Of a stretch of 32,664 bases of DNA, positions 1 through 7,625 are shown piece after piece. Below the pieces are notes generated by a model. That model saw nothing but the letters and a program-made list of their open reading frames with translations, was not told the DNA's origin and searched no databases. The translations under genes were made by a program, and so were the position numbers. The stretch is from contig JAIQGI010000061.1 of NCBI GenBank assembly GCA_020072565.1, positions 1 to 32,664 of the forward strand, in the 5' to 3' direction. Origin of the DNA: Terriglobia bacterium. Lineage in GTDB: Bacteria; Acidobacteriota; UBA6911. The number at the start of each line of letters is the position of its first letter. Position 1 is the stretch's first letter.

Positions 1-2
1 GT

Positions 3-109
3 CCCGACGATATGAAGCAAAAGGTCGTTGACTATATGCGAGGCATGCAGCGAACTCCTGAATTGATCTGTTCTTTCTTTCGGGCACCTGATACAAGATA
101 TGCTGCATA
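3..109 (+). CDS. 3' end of an unidentified gene (partial)
   Basis: An open frame enters from the left edge and ends at TAA (107-109). It encodes about 35 residues ending in ...APDTRYAA. I do not recognise the family. Its frame differs from that of the CD-NTase remnant that follows, and there is no room for the N-terminal half of a cyclase between the two. It is therefore either the tail of a separate upstream gene or part of the decayed 5' region of the CBASS locus. A chance open frame cannot be excluded at this length. Confidence 0.3.
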
Positions 110-132
110 ACGTCCGCTTACTTATGCACTGA

Positions 133-708
133 TTAGTAAAAGCGTTACAGGATTATTACCGATTCCAAGTCGTAGACCCGACTGGGAACAAGTCAATCAA
201 AATCCGTTCGGGAAGTGGGCGGCTTGGGGCGGATGTTGTCCCATGCGCTACTTATAAAGTGTACCGAAACCATACTGTTGTCGCGCAAGGTATCACGTTT
301 TTCACTCAGCGCGAAGGCCGACAGGTAATAAACTTTCCGAAACTGCACTATGACAACGGCGTCGCCAAGAATTCTCCCCTGCGGACGAATGGTCGGTACA
401 AACCGACCATCCGCATATTCAAGAATGCGCGAACCTATCTTGCGGACCATGGAAAGGTGGCGAAAACCGTTGCGCCCTCCTATTTTCTTGAGGGCTTTAT
501 GTATAACGCGCCCGATAACCTATTCGCTCAGAGTTACGGATATACATTTTGTAGTGTTTTTAATTGGCTGAACAATGCAAACCTGGCAACGCTTATTTGT
601 CAGAACGGACAACTGCCGCTGTTCGGAACCACGCCCGAACAGTGGACGGAACAACAGGCGCGCGCGCTACTTCAAGAACTAAAGAATTTGTGGAATAACT
701 GGTACTAA
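133..708 (+). pseudogene. CD-NTase (CBASS cyclase), C-terminal remnant
   Basis: The frame is open from the codon after a TGA (130-132) to TAA 706-708. The first usable start is GTG 259. The translation contains GADVVPC (about 226-246), which matches the third catalytic Asp region of SMODS/CD-NTase nucleotidyltransferases. It also has YKPTIRIFKNAR and the family-typical C-terminal helix SYFLEGFMYNAPDN. The N-terminal GS...DxD nucleotide- and metal-binding motif should lie about 100 residues further upstream. It is absent, and the upstream DNA holds stops in this frame and a different reading frame. CD-NTases make the cyclic oligonucleotide second messenger of CBASS anti-phage defence. This copy should be inactive as it stands. 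It lies six bases upstream of the Cap15-like effector, the usual type I CBASS arrangement. The family call is from remembered motifs. Confidence 0.72.
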
Positions 709-714
709 GAAACT

Positions 715-1320
715 ATGCATCCCTACGGAACCGATTCACCTGAACGACGATATGTTCCCCTCCTCTTGGCAGGTCTTGCCATAGCCGCTGCTTTGGCGCT
801 CTTTTCCCTACTGGATGCCCTTTCAATTCGACTTCCTTGGTGGATCGGTCCCCCGTCCACAATGGCGTTCTATGGAATGTTTTATGGTCTCTTTGAGAAG
901 AAATTATGGCGAGTAGACGTGCTTCACACACTCGGTCTGGTCAAGATCCCGATCCTGGATGGAGCATGGAAGGGGACGATAACGACCTCATTCGACGAGC
1001 ACGCAGCTACACATGATGTGGAGGTTGAAATTTCGCAGACCTGGACGCGGATCGGAGTGAAATTGCGCGGCAGAGATTCCAAATCACACACGCTGGCAGC
1101 GACACTGCTCGTGGACAGTCCGGAGGGGGTTAGATTTAGCTATGAGTACCGGAATGAGCCGCTTTCGCATGCCGTGGGAAGCATGCAAATTCACAACGGC
1201 ACCGCGCGGCTAACGCTCACAAATACAGGTCGACTCGAAGGTGAGTACTATTCCGGTCGAGGTCGTCAGAACTTCGCCTCTATTCGGCTCGAAAGAAAAC
1301 GCCCCGGATTGATGGCTTAA
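715..1320 (+). CDS. cap15: Cap15-like CBASS effector (2TM plus beta-barrel)
   Basis: This 201-aa protein starts six bases after the cyclase stop. Two hydrophobic segments (about residues 13-33 and 41-60) are followed by a beta-strand-rich soluble domain (about 78-195) with GAWKGTI, ISQTWTRIGVKL and LEGEYYSGRGRQNF. This is the architecture of the SMODS-associated 2TM beta-strand-rich effector family (S-2TMbeta, Cap15). In that family the beta-barrel binds the cyclic nucleotide and the transmembrane helices oligomerise to disrupt the inner membrane during infection. Placement directly behind a CD-NTase supports the call. The gene looks complete, while its cyclase partner is truncated, so the effector may lack its activator unless a cyclase acts in trans. 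Start ATG 715 is chosen by position; the Shine-Dalgarno is weak. Confidence 0.8.
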   Translation: MHPYGTDSPERRYVPLLLAGLAIAAALALFSLLDALSIRLPWWIGPPSTMAFYGMFYGLFEKKLWRVDVLHTLGLVKIPILDGAWKGTITTSFDEHAATHDVEVEISQTWTRIGVKLRGRDSKSHTLAATLLVDSPEGVRFSYEYRNEPLSHAVGSMQIHNGTARLTLTNTGRLEGEYYSGRGRQNFASIRLERKRPGLMA

Positions 1321-1384
1321 TTACTTCCGCGCCTTCGCCGGAGAAGTATGACTTGGCGATCTGCCATATGGAGCATGCATTCGT

Positions 1385-3346
1385 ATGCCCCCACGCCATC
1401 TAATCAATGAAGACGGAACGCCGTTTGATGATGCTGAACTGCGGTCGGTCCGTCAACAACTTGACCGACTCGATGAAGATGAGCGTAAACAATATCGGAA
1501 CCAAAACGCGGCCGAGGTCGCCGGCCATTCAGCACACAAAATGCTGATCGTCTCTGGGCCGGGAACAGGAAAAAGCCATCTTTTCCTCGATCGAATTGAC
1601 CATTGGTTCCAACAAGAACCTGACGCCCGCATCCTTGTGTTTAGCTTTGTCAGAAAGTTAGTGGCCGATTTGCAGAGTGATATTGACAATGATGAGCAAC
1701 TAACCGACGACCAGAAAAGGCAAACCACCGTATCTACGCTCCACAGGATCGCGCGTGGAATTGTCGAGAGAAATCACGGGACCTCAAAATGGTCATTTGC
1801 GCCGCATTTCAGAATCATCGGCCAATCGTGGAAGGACATTGTTTGGGCTGACGTTCTGGCTTTTCATCCTGATCTCGAAGCAACTGAATACACATGGAGG
1901 AGCTTTGAGCGGCAATTGCATGATGTCAACTTTGATCCGGCAACGGAATGGCGAAGATTAAAGCAAACATACTGGACACTTTGTCAATTTTACAACGCCG
2001 CAGGATTCGCAGATCTCATCATACGGGCACGCGTTGCATTGGAAGAAAACCCGGCGCTCAATGAGAACGACTTTTTTATCATTGATGAGTACCAGGACTT
2101 CAACAGAGCCGAAGCGGCGTTTATCGAAACGCTAGCTGGCGGAGCTGAAGGGGTGCTTGTCGCAGGGGATGATGATCAGGTGCTTTATGAAAACTTAAAG
2201 AGCGGAGATGCAGGGCTTATACGGAGTCACTACAACGATCAAGATTTTGTCAACGCGATGCTACCTTTTTGCGGACGCTGCAGCTACCATATCACGAAAT
2301 CCGCAGCGCACTTTATTCAGCAGCACGAGGATGCCGATTCCATCAAAAAGATCTTCTTGCCGATAGAAACGGGCCAGGGCAACCCCAACATCCAGGTTAT
2401 CGCCTGTGCCACTCCTGCGACAGCAGTCGATTACGTGGAGCAGTTTGTCGAAGAGCACCAAGACAAACTGAACGAGCGCAGAGACAAGCTTGTCTCCGGC
2501 GATGAGAAAGATGCTTTCCTGCTTATTTTGACCCCGGCCAAAGAGCTAAGGTTCTTCCGAGATTCCGGGAGGAAGTTGTTCGAACTCGTGGCGCAATATC
2601 GGACTGAGCCGCGCTCATTTTCTGAAGATTACTACAAGTTGCTGAATTACTATTCGTTGGCGCGTTACCGTCGAAACAATTTCACTTTCCGCAAGGTGCT
2701 ATTCTACGAGGGGATCTCCGTTCTACAGGTTCACGAGCACATAGATGAAGCTATTCAGAATGGCCAAAACCTCTGTGAGCTTGCTCATGAGGAAATCAAC
2801 GAACTTTTAGAAAAGTGCGATATGATCAGGGCCATCGTCGAGGATAATATCCCCCTGGATTCCAAGATCGAAAAGCTCTCGCGATACTTACAGTTCGGTG
2901 ATACGGCCCAGCTCAAACTGGATTTGGAAACACAAAAAAGTAATGACGAGATGGGCGAGGCACTGGATCATCAAGAGGAGGAAGAAGCCGAGCTTGAAGA
3001 AATCGAGGTCAAGAAGATGTCTGCGGTCGAATTGATTAGCATCGTTGGTGCCAAAGGATTATCCGCCGACCACGTCATCCTCGTTGGTTTTGACGATGTG
3101 AACATGAGGCGGACGACGAAGAACGCATTCTATGTAGCGCTAACAAGAGCAAGGAAGAGTCTGCATCTTCTAACCTCGCTGCAATCCGGGGGATCAAGTA
3201 GTGCGCATGCCTTCTTAGGGCACCTACCGGATGCTCACCTGCAATTCTTCAGCTATAAGAAAGGTGACCACTTAAAAACCGCACGTTCAAGAGGGGGGTT
3301 CACGGCTTACCTGGCTCGGTGTGCCAATAAAGTCCGAGGACGATAA
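1385..3346 (+). CDS. UvrD/Rep-like superfamily 1 helicase (defence-island type)
   Basis: This 653-aa protein has SF1A helicase motifs in order: Walker A GPGTGKS (58-64), Walker B DEYQD (234-238), motif III GDDDQ (261-265), a motif V-like AKGLSADHVILVG, and motif VI VALTRAR (about 584-590). It should be an ATP-dependent DNA translocase or helicase of the UvrD_C_2 type. The region between the two RecA lobes is long and charged, with an acidic stretch at about 520-545 (EEEEAELEEIEV). No fused nuclease or primase is visible. It lies 64 bp after cap15 on the same strand and 51 bp before a nucleotidyltransferase-fold gene, so the two may form a unit. GajB of Gabija is also UvrD-like, but no OLD-nuclease GajA is present, so I do not name a known system. 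Confidence 0.82.
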   Translation: MPPRHLINEDGTPFDDAELRSVRQQLDRLDEDERKQYRNQNAAEVAGHSAHKMLIVSGPGTGKSHLFLDRIDHWFQQEPDARILVFSFVRKLVADLQSDIDNDEQLTDDQKRQTTVSTLHRIARGIVERNHGTSKWSFAPHFRIIGQSWKDIVWADVLAFHPDLEATEYTWRSFERQLHDVNFDPATEWRRLKQTYWTLCQFYNAAGFADLIIRARVALEENPALNENDFFIIDEYQDFNRAEAAFIETLAGGAEGVLVAGDDDQVLYENLKSGDAGLIRSHYNDQDFVNAMLPFCGRCSYHITKSAAHFIQQHEDADSIKKIFLPIETGQGNPNIQVIACATPATAVDYVEQFVEEHQDKLNERRDKLVSGDEKDAFLLILTPAKELRFFRDSGRKLFELVAQYRTEPRSFSEDYYKLLNYYSLARYRRNNFTFRKVLFYEGISVLQVHEHIDEAIQNGQNLCELAHEEINELLEKCDMIRAIVEDNIPLDSKIEKLSRYLQFGDTAQLKLDLETQKSNDEMGEALDHQEEEEAELEEIEVKKMSAVELISIVGAKGLSADHVILVGFDDVNMRRTTKNAFYVALTRARKSLHLLTSLQSGGSSSAHAFLGHLPDAHLQFFSYKKGDHLKTARSRGGFTAYLARCANKVRGR

Positions 3347-3397
3347 GGTAAATGCGCCCTCTGGCAATACTCGAATGAGGGTCCATAAGCGACTGAA

Positions 3398-3994
3398 ATG
3401 AATGAACATCTGAAACCAGCGTTTAGCATTTTGTCAGAATTTGAAAAGACCGGTATCGAGTACTGGGTGTATGGAGGCGTCAGCATCGCAGCCTGTGTCG
3501 GACACTTCATTCGTCGGAATAAGGATGTGGATGTATTTGTCAAAGAAGTTGATTTTGACAGGACAAGATCGTTTCTGGATCAAGAGCGCCGAAAGCACGA
3601 CTTGGGACGGAAATATTTGCCCGCTAAAAGTAGCGCTGACAAGCCGAAATTCGAATTAAGGCCCAAGGGCCAGCGCAAAGACCTTTTGTCAGTTATCCCT
3701 ATCTACATGGACGGCGGCAATATCGTATTTAAATATCCAAAACCAGAAATATATGCGATTCACATACTTAATAGGATTGGGAGACGAATCGACGATTTTC
3801 GATTCTTTACACCGCCGGATGAATACATCAAAGAGATCTTCATCAATCACATTAAAGCAAGACCGGATAAAAAGGACCGACCGGAATTCATTACCGACGC
3901 GAGAGCCATTCTCTCGGCCGAAGAGTTAGCGGGAATGAACTGGAGCAGCAAGAGTGACCGTCACCCGACAATGCACCGGCGAATCGGGGACTGA
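3398..3994 (+). CDS. nucleotidyltransferase-fold protein (MNT/AbiEii-like)
   Basis: This 198-aa protein shows a short NTase signature, VYGGVSIAA (24-32) followed by KDVDVFV (42-48). These correspond to the GG/GS loop and the DxD metal-binding pair (D43, D45) of small nucleotidyltransferases such as the MNT and AbiEii groups. The remainder (FELRPKGQRKDLL, then a helical C-terminal part with IFINHIKARP) matches nothing I can name. It follows the UvrD-like helicase on the same strand and may be co-transcribed. Proteins of this fold can nucleotidylate proteins or tRNA as toxins, but the target here is unknown. No antitoxin partner is visible beside it. Base composition is AT-rich like the helicase and unlike the rest of the window. 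Confidence 0.6.
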   Translation: MNEHLKPAFSILSEFEKTGIEYWVYGGVSIAACVGHFIRRNKDVDVFVKEVDFDRTRSFLDQERRKHDLGRKYLPAKSSADKPKFELRPKGQRKDLLSVIPIYMDGGNIVFKYPKPEIYAIHILNRIGRRIDDFRFFTPPDEYIKEIFINHIKARPDKKDRPEFITDARAILSAEELAGMNWSSKSDRHPTMHRRIGD

Positions 3995-4036
3995 CGACGC
4001 TACATCTTAGACCTATAAAGGGATGACCATCGGGGA

Positions 4037-4102
4037 AGGTCAAAAATTTGGGCTTGCGCTCAATTTTCGGCCGTCTTTTTTCGTTATAAGGTGCAAGCCC
4101 GT
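4037..4102. repeat. inverted repeat GGGCTTGC / GCAAGCCC
   Basis: Perfect 8-bp arms enclose a T-rich interior, in the spacer between the nucleotidyltransferase gene and higBA. It could be a terminator-like hairpin for the upstream operon, but the loop is long and no U-tract follows it directly. I record the structure only. Confidence 0.4.
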
Positions 4103-4132
4103 TCAATATTGGAAGCTGCTGCTCTAAATCTG

Positions 4133-4167
4133 ATGCACGATAGCATGGAAGCCGTGCTATCATGCAT
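4133..4167. promoter_or_regulatory. putative higBA autoregulatory operator
   Basis: A 13-bp inverted repeat with one mismatch: ATGCACGATAGCA (4133-4145), a 9-nt spacer, then TGCTATCATGCAT (4155-4167). It ends two bases before the GTG start of the HigB-like toxin. HigA antitoxins are XRE-type HTH dimers that repress their own promoter through palindromes at this position. The role is inferred; the symmetry is visible. Confidence 0.65.
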
Positions 4168-4169
4168 AA

Positions 4170-4463
4170 GTGATCCGCAAATTCGCCGATCGAGGAATTG
4201 AGGATATTTTCAACGGGCGGGACACCAAGGCCGCACGGCGATGTTGCCCAAGAGATCTTTGGCAAATAGCTGCCAGAAAGCTTGAGCAACTGGATTCGGC
4301 AGTCAGCCTCGTCGACTTGCGCGTGCCGCCCGGGAATCGTTTAGAACCGCTCGCCGGAAAGCGGATCGGGCAACATAGCATCCGGATCAACGACCGGTAC
4401 CGTATCTGCTTTCTCTGGACGGATGACGGGCCGGATCGAATCGAGATTGCGGATTACCATTAG
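4170..4463 (+). CDS. higB: HigB-like (RelE superfamily) toxin
   Basis: This 97-aa protein has the plasmid-maintenance killer/HigB pattern: MIRKFADRGIEDIFNG at the N-terminus, a central PPGNRLEPLAG, and the C-terminal core HSIRINDRYRICFLW then IEIADYH. Family members are ribosome-dependent mRNA interferases. Start GTG 4170 is the only in-frame start that gives the complete N-terminal strand, and it sits directly against the palindromic operator. The toxin-first order with the antitoxin gene 19 bp downstream is the usual higBA arrangement. A paralogous module lies at 8.8-9.4 kb in opposite orientation. Confidence 0.88.
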   Translation: MIRKFADRGIEDIFNGRDTKAARRCCPRDLWQIAARKLEQLDSAVSLVDLRVPPGNRLEPLAGKRIGQHSIRINDRYRICFLWTDDGPDRIEIADYH

Positions 4464-4482
4464 AGCAAAAAGAGGTTTCAGT

Positions 4483-4797
4483 ATGGTCCGTATACCGACG
4501 CATCGAGAACCCACTCACCCAGGCGAAATGCTGGTGGAGGAGTTCCTCAAGCCGATGGGACTGACACAGCGGGATCTTGCCGACGCGATCCTCGTACCCT
4601 ATCAGCGGGTCAATGAACTGGCGAGAAAACGGCGGGGAATCACCCCGAGCACAGCCTTGCGACTTGCCAGATATTTCGGCATGTCGCCTGACTTCTGGCT
4701 GAACTTGCAGCTTCGGTGGGATCTCTATCACGCCCGTGAGAAAGAGGCCGATGCATTACGAAAGATCAAGCAGGTCAGATCGGGGCGCGCAGCCTGA
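4483..4797 (+). CDS. higA: HigA-like antitoxin (XRE HTH)
   Basis: This 104-aa protein has the HigA signature: PTHPGEMLVEEFLKPMG, an XRE helix-turn-helix (LTQRDLADAILVPYQRVNEL, about 25-44), then RLARYFGMSPDFWLNLQ. It neutralises HigB and represses the operon. ATG 4483 is chosen over an upstream GTG/TTG extension because GAGG (4472-4475) sits seven bases before it and the protein then begins at the conserved region. It should bind the 35-bp palindrome upstream of higB. Confidence 0.9.
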   Translation: MVRIPTHREPTHPGEMLVEEFLKPMGLTQRDLADAILVPYQRVNELARKRRGITPSTALRLARYFGMSPDFWLNLQLRWDLYHAREKEADALRKIKQVRSGRAA

Positions 4798-4936
4798 CAC
4801 GGAAGTCCACGAGGATTCGAGATTCGGGTGACTGGCTAGGCAACTCCCGAATTCCGAGGCTGCCTATTTGCCCAGGCACGATCTGGCGTTCCGGAGTTGC
4901 ATAACCAGTCATCCGCATTCAAGGAACCAGAGTCAA

Positions 4937-5314
4937 ATGCCAAACCGGATCACCAGGAATCTTATCGCCCCTTGCGGGATGAATTGCGGGATTTGCAGAG
5001 CGTTCTTGCGCGAACACAATCGTTGCCACGGCTGCAATGATGCCGAACTGAACAAACCCAAAACCCGCGTCAACTGCCGCCTGCGCATTTGCGACAAAAG
5101 AGGCGGCAAGTTCTGTTGCCATTGCCCGGAGTTCCCCTGCGACCGCCTCCGGCACCTCGACCATCGCTACCGTACGAAATACGGCATGAGTCAGATTGAA
5201 AACTTGGAGCGCATCTGGGACAAGGGAATCAGGAAATTCCTGGAGGCGGAGCGCAAGAGATGGATTAGTGACAAGGGCGTCTTCTGCGTCCACGATAAGC
5301 AATACTACAAATAG
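4937..5314 (+). CDS. DUF3795 cysteine-rich protein
   Basis: This 125-aa protein has the DUF3795 pattern. It opens with IAPCGMNCGICRAF, then CHGC, then NCRLRICDKRGGKFCCHCPEFPCDRL, and closes with a helical part KFLEAERKRWISDKGVFCVHDKQYY. The many Cys in CxxC-like pairs suggest a bound metal, perhaps zinc. The family has no established biochemical function. ATG 4937 is used because the conserved core starts nine residues later; AAGGA lies 11 bases upstream. A truncated paralog at 6.5-6.7 kb shares most of the C-terminal two thirds. Confidence 0.8.
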   Translation: MPNRITRNLIAPCGMNCGICRAFLREHNRCHGCNDAELNKPKTRVNCRLRICDKRGGKFCCHCPEFPCDRLRHLDHRYRTKYGMSQIENLERIWDKGIRKFLEAERKRWISDKGVFCVHDKQYYK

Positions 5315-5419
5315 CTTCCCCGCCCGCGACCGGCCGGTCTCCTCGCATTGCAGCGTGGCGAATAGCATCAGCATTTGGTGCTAACCGAGTTTAGTATCCG
5401 GAGTGGCAGGCTCGCAGGA

Positions 5420-6307
5420 TCATATCGCCTTATACGCGGCCGCCAGCACATCTGCGAAAGATTCGAATGTTGTGGCTGTGCTGTTGCGAGGATTGCGCCC
5501 CTCCGCCGTGCGCACACGTCCTTCATTAATGGCACGGCACATTTCCGCGAATAGTCCAGTCAGGCTGGCCGAGAATCCGAGCTGCATCAATACACCCGCA
5601 AAGGTGTCATACGGAAGCTGGACGTATTGGAGATCGGGCTTGCCGATCTTCGCGCCGAGGATGCGGGTCGCCTCGCGGAGGGTGAGGTCGCGCTGCCCCA
5701 GGAGCTCCCGCACAACGATGCCGGAGAAATCGCGCTTGAGGAGCGCCGCCGCAGCGGCAGAGGCGATGTCCTTCGTCGCGATCTGCGCGATCGGCACGTC
5801 CGGAGAGATGGCGCCGCCATTGGATCCCTGGTGCTTGATCATGGCGAGTGATCCGAAATGGTTTTCGAAGAAATATCCTGCGCGCAGCAGGAGGACATTG
5901 ACTCCCGGAATCTTGCGGAGGCGTTCTTCCAGGCGATGCAAACCCGTAATCGGGCCGGTGCCGGCCGAATGCTCCGCGCCGAGGCTGCTCAGCGCCACGA
6001 CATGCTTCACTCCGCTTTTCTGCAAGGCTCCCGCGATGGATTCGCCGATCCGGTCCTGATATGCAGGGAAATCGGGTTCATTAAAGCTTGGCGGGATGAG
6101 CACATATGCCGCTTCTGCGCCCGCAAAGGACTGGTCAAGATATGCGGCATCCGAAGCCTGGCCCGCCAATGCCTCCGCTCCCTGGCTTGCGAGGGACTTC
6201 AACTTGTCGGCACTTCTTCCGAGAGCCCTGACCTTGCACCCTTCCTTCAAAAGCTTCTCGACGATCGGTTTCCCGGTGTTCCCGGTTGCTCCCATAACTG
6301 CAATCAT
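5420..6307 (-). CDS. NmrA-family NAD(P)-binding protein (atypical SDR)
   Basis: This 295-aa protein begins MIAVMGATGNTGKPIVEKLL, a Rossmann fold with the GATGNTG dinucleotide-binding loop of NmrA/HSCARG-type atypical short-chain dehydrogenases. Typical later segments are present: AYVLIPPSF, HVVALSSLGAEHS and LRAGYFFENH. It probably binds NADP(H) and may act as an oxidoreductase or redox sensor; no substrate can be read from the sequence. Start ATG 6307 is preceded by GGAGGA six bases upstream on the minus strand. It lies between two DUF3795 copies on the opposite strand, so it may have been carried in with the duplication. Confidence 0.88.
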   Translation of the reverse strand: MIAVMGATGNTGKPIVEKLLKEGCKVRALGRSADKLKSLASQGAEALAGQASDAAYLDQSFAGAEAAYVLIPPSFNEPDFPAYQDRIGESIAGALQKSGVKHVVALSSLGAEHSAGTGPITGLHRLEERLRKIPGVNVLLLRAGYFFENHFGSLAMIKHQGSNGGAISPDVPIAQIATKDIASAAAAALLKRDFSGIVVRELLGQRDLTLREATRILGAKIGKPDLQYVQLPYDTFAGVLMQLGFSASLTGLFAEMCRAINEGRVRTAEGRNPRNSTATTFESFADVLAAAYKAI

Positions 6308-6458
6308 GATCTTCCTCCACGGTAAATCCAAACCAGGCTCATTAGCGATCCGCTTCCGTCCCACGCGCTCCAGATAATTGTTACCCCAAGGTCCCTTTAG
6401 AACAAGGCCACTGGTGTGACTCTCGACAGACGTAACAAAGCGTGGGCACCCACCACCC

Positions 6459-6710
6459 TTGACATCTTTTTATGGGTGTCCAGATTTTCCCAAACGCACC
6501 GGGAGATTCTGCTGCGACTGCCCAGAATTTCCCTGCGACCGGCTGAAGCACCTCGACCGTCGGTACCGGACGAAATACGGCAGGAGCCAGATCGAGAACC
6601 TGGAGTTCATACGAAAGAACGGGATCAGGAAGTTCATCGCCGCCGAGCGCCAGAGGTGGATATCGGAAAAAGGCGTGCACTGCATCCACGACAAGCAGTA
6701 CTACAAGTAA
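6459..6710 (+). pseudogene. DUF3795 paralog, N-terminally truncated
   Basis: The frame encodes GRFCCDCPEFPCDRL, RYRTKYGRSQIENLE and KGVHCIHDKQYYK, closely matching the C-terminal two thirds of the DUF3795 protein at 4937-5314. The N-terminal CGMNCGICR...CHGC section is missing. The preceding bases do not encode it, and the only start is a TTG (6459) before unrelated residues. Without half of its cysteines it is unlikely to bind metal as the full protein does. I read it as the remnant of a duplication. Confidence 0.72.
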
Positions 6711-6727
6711 CCACCGCCTCTCCCATA

Positions 6728-6774
6728 GCGGCCGGCGAGGCCGGCCGCCTTGGAGTGCGGCGTCATGCCGCCGC
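6728..6774. repeat. REP-like hairpin pair
   Basis: The first hairpin is perfect: GCGGCCGGC (6728-6736), GAG loop, GCCGGCCGC (6740-6748). The second is GCGGC-GTCAT-GCCGC (6757-6771) inside GGAGTGCGGCGTCATGCC. The second reappears as a near-identical reverse complement on the other side of the RAYT transposase (7456-7486). This is the REP/BIME arrangement expected around RAYT genes. Confidence 0.7.
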
Positions 6775-6796
6775 TTTGTGCCCTCGCCCCTCAACC

Positions 6797-7273
6797 TCAA
6801 AAATCATCATCCACCTTGACCCGATCAGTCCTGAACCTATACACGGATTTAACGAATGCGGGCCGCGCGCTGCGCTCAAACCAAGGGGCCGAGCACCAGC
6901 GATACTCTGAAGCTTTGCGCACAATCCCGTGGTGGACGGCATTCTGATGAACATAGTTCAGCCGCGCCAGGTACGACCGCTGGAAGGTGATGTGTGTATC
7001 CCAATACTGGTAAAACACTTTTCTCCCCGGGGTTCCATCCCGGGCATTCAGTTCGCAGGCTATCGCTCCGTGCAGCTTGCCCAGCATGAACTTGAGATTT
7101 TGCGGATCGTCCGGCGAAAGTGCCACAAAATGGTAATGGTTGATCAGTACGGCCCACGCCTGCAATTGCGAGCCGAACTCCAGCGCGCAATTTAATAAAA
7201 GATCGAGAACCAAATCGAGCCGGGCAGCGGAGTTAAGGAAAGGGTATTTATGGTAGGTGCCGGCGGTCACCAT
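6797..7273 (-). CDS. REP-associated tyrosine transposase (RAYT, Y1_Tnp)
   Basis: This protein is 158 aa from ATG 7273. It is recognised by the HUH motif in LINHYHFVAL, the segment GTPGRKVFYQYWDTHITF, and the catalytic-Tyr helix RLNYVHQNAVHHG, ending VKVDDDF. RAYTs are single-strand transposases that act on REP palindromes. The frame continues upstream of ATG 7273 with family-like sequence (SLSDWPHAPAHRLGEKGAY, to about 7333) and no stop until about 7420, so the true protein may begin earlier at a non-ATG codon such as CTG. It is flanked by inverted REP hairpins at 6.73-6.77 and 7.46-7.50 kb, so it may be a functional RAYT/REP unit. Confidence 0.85.
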   Translation of the reverse strand: MVTAGTYHKYPFLNSAARLDLVLDLLLNCALEFGSQLQAWAVLINHYHFVALSPDDPQNLKFMLGKLHGAIACELNARDGTPGRKVFYQYWDTHITFQRSYLARLNYVHQNAVHHGIVRKASEYRWCSAPWFERSARPAFVKSVYRFRTDRVKVDDDF

Positions 7274-7378
7274 ATAGGCGCCCTTTTCTCCGAGACGGTG
7301 AGCCGGGGCGTGCGGCCAATCGGAGAGAGAACGACCTTCCTTGATGCCGGTGTCGAGATGTGAATTGTCGAGGGTAGT

Positions 7379-7395
7379 CGTGGAGTGCCTCCACG
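7379..7395. repeat. perfect hairpin upstream of RAYT
   Basis: CGTGGAG-TGC-CTCCACG forms a perfect 7-bp stem inside the open frame upstream of the RAYT gene. It could be part of the RAYT leader or a further REP remnant. Confidence 0.4.
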
Positions 7396-7455
7396 GGTGT
7401 AGTTTCCTGAGGGGCAGTTTTATTTAATGAAATGTGGAGAAAGTGGCTGGTTGAT

Positions 7456-7501
7456 TGGAGAAAGCGGCGTCATGCCGCCGCACTCCATGGCGCCTTCGGC
7501 G
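7456..7501. repeat. REP-like hairpins, inverted copy
   Basis: GCGGC-GTCAT-GCCGC at 7464-7478, followed by GCGCC-TTC-GGCGC at 7489-7501. Reverse-complemented, the first part matches the REP at 6751-6780, including the flanking GGAGTGCGGCG and CGCCGCTTT. The two copies therefore bracket the RAYT gene head to head. Confidence 0.68.
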
Positions 7502-7539
7502 CAAAAACGACTGGCATTCGGCGGCTGCTGGGGAAACTG

Positions 7540-7610
7540 GAAACTAGGAACGCTTTCTCGTTTTGCAGGTCAACCAGATGCCAAACCCAGACAGCGTCCA
7601 CAGTTTTCCG
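7540..7610. repeat. degenerate palindromic repeat, copy A
   Basis: Shares GGTCAACCAGATG, the following CAAAC tract and CAGCGTCC(A/C)CAGTTTTCC with the element at 11136-11232. The left end (GAAACTAGGAACGCT) resembles the reverse complement of the right end, so it is a decayed version of the same palindromic element. Confidence 0.55.
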
Positions 7611-7625
7611 CGGACCTGATGGCAC

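Noticed and set aside
1385-3994. Gabija system
   Set aside because: A UvrD-like gene is present but there is no GajA (OLD-family nuclease) next to it.
5420-6059. Plus-strand frame of 218 residues over the NmrA gene
   Set aside because: Shadow frame; the minus strand has the GATGNTG nucleotide-binding motif and a proper Shine-Dalgarno.
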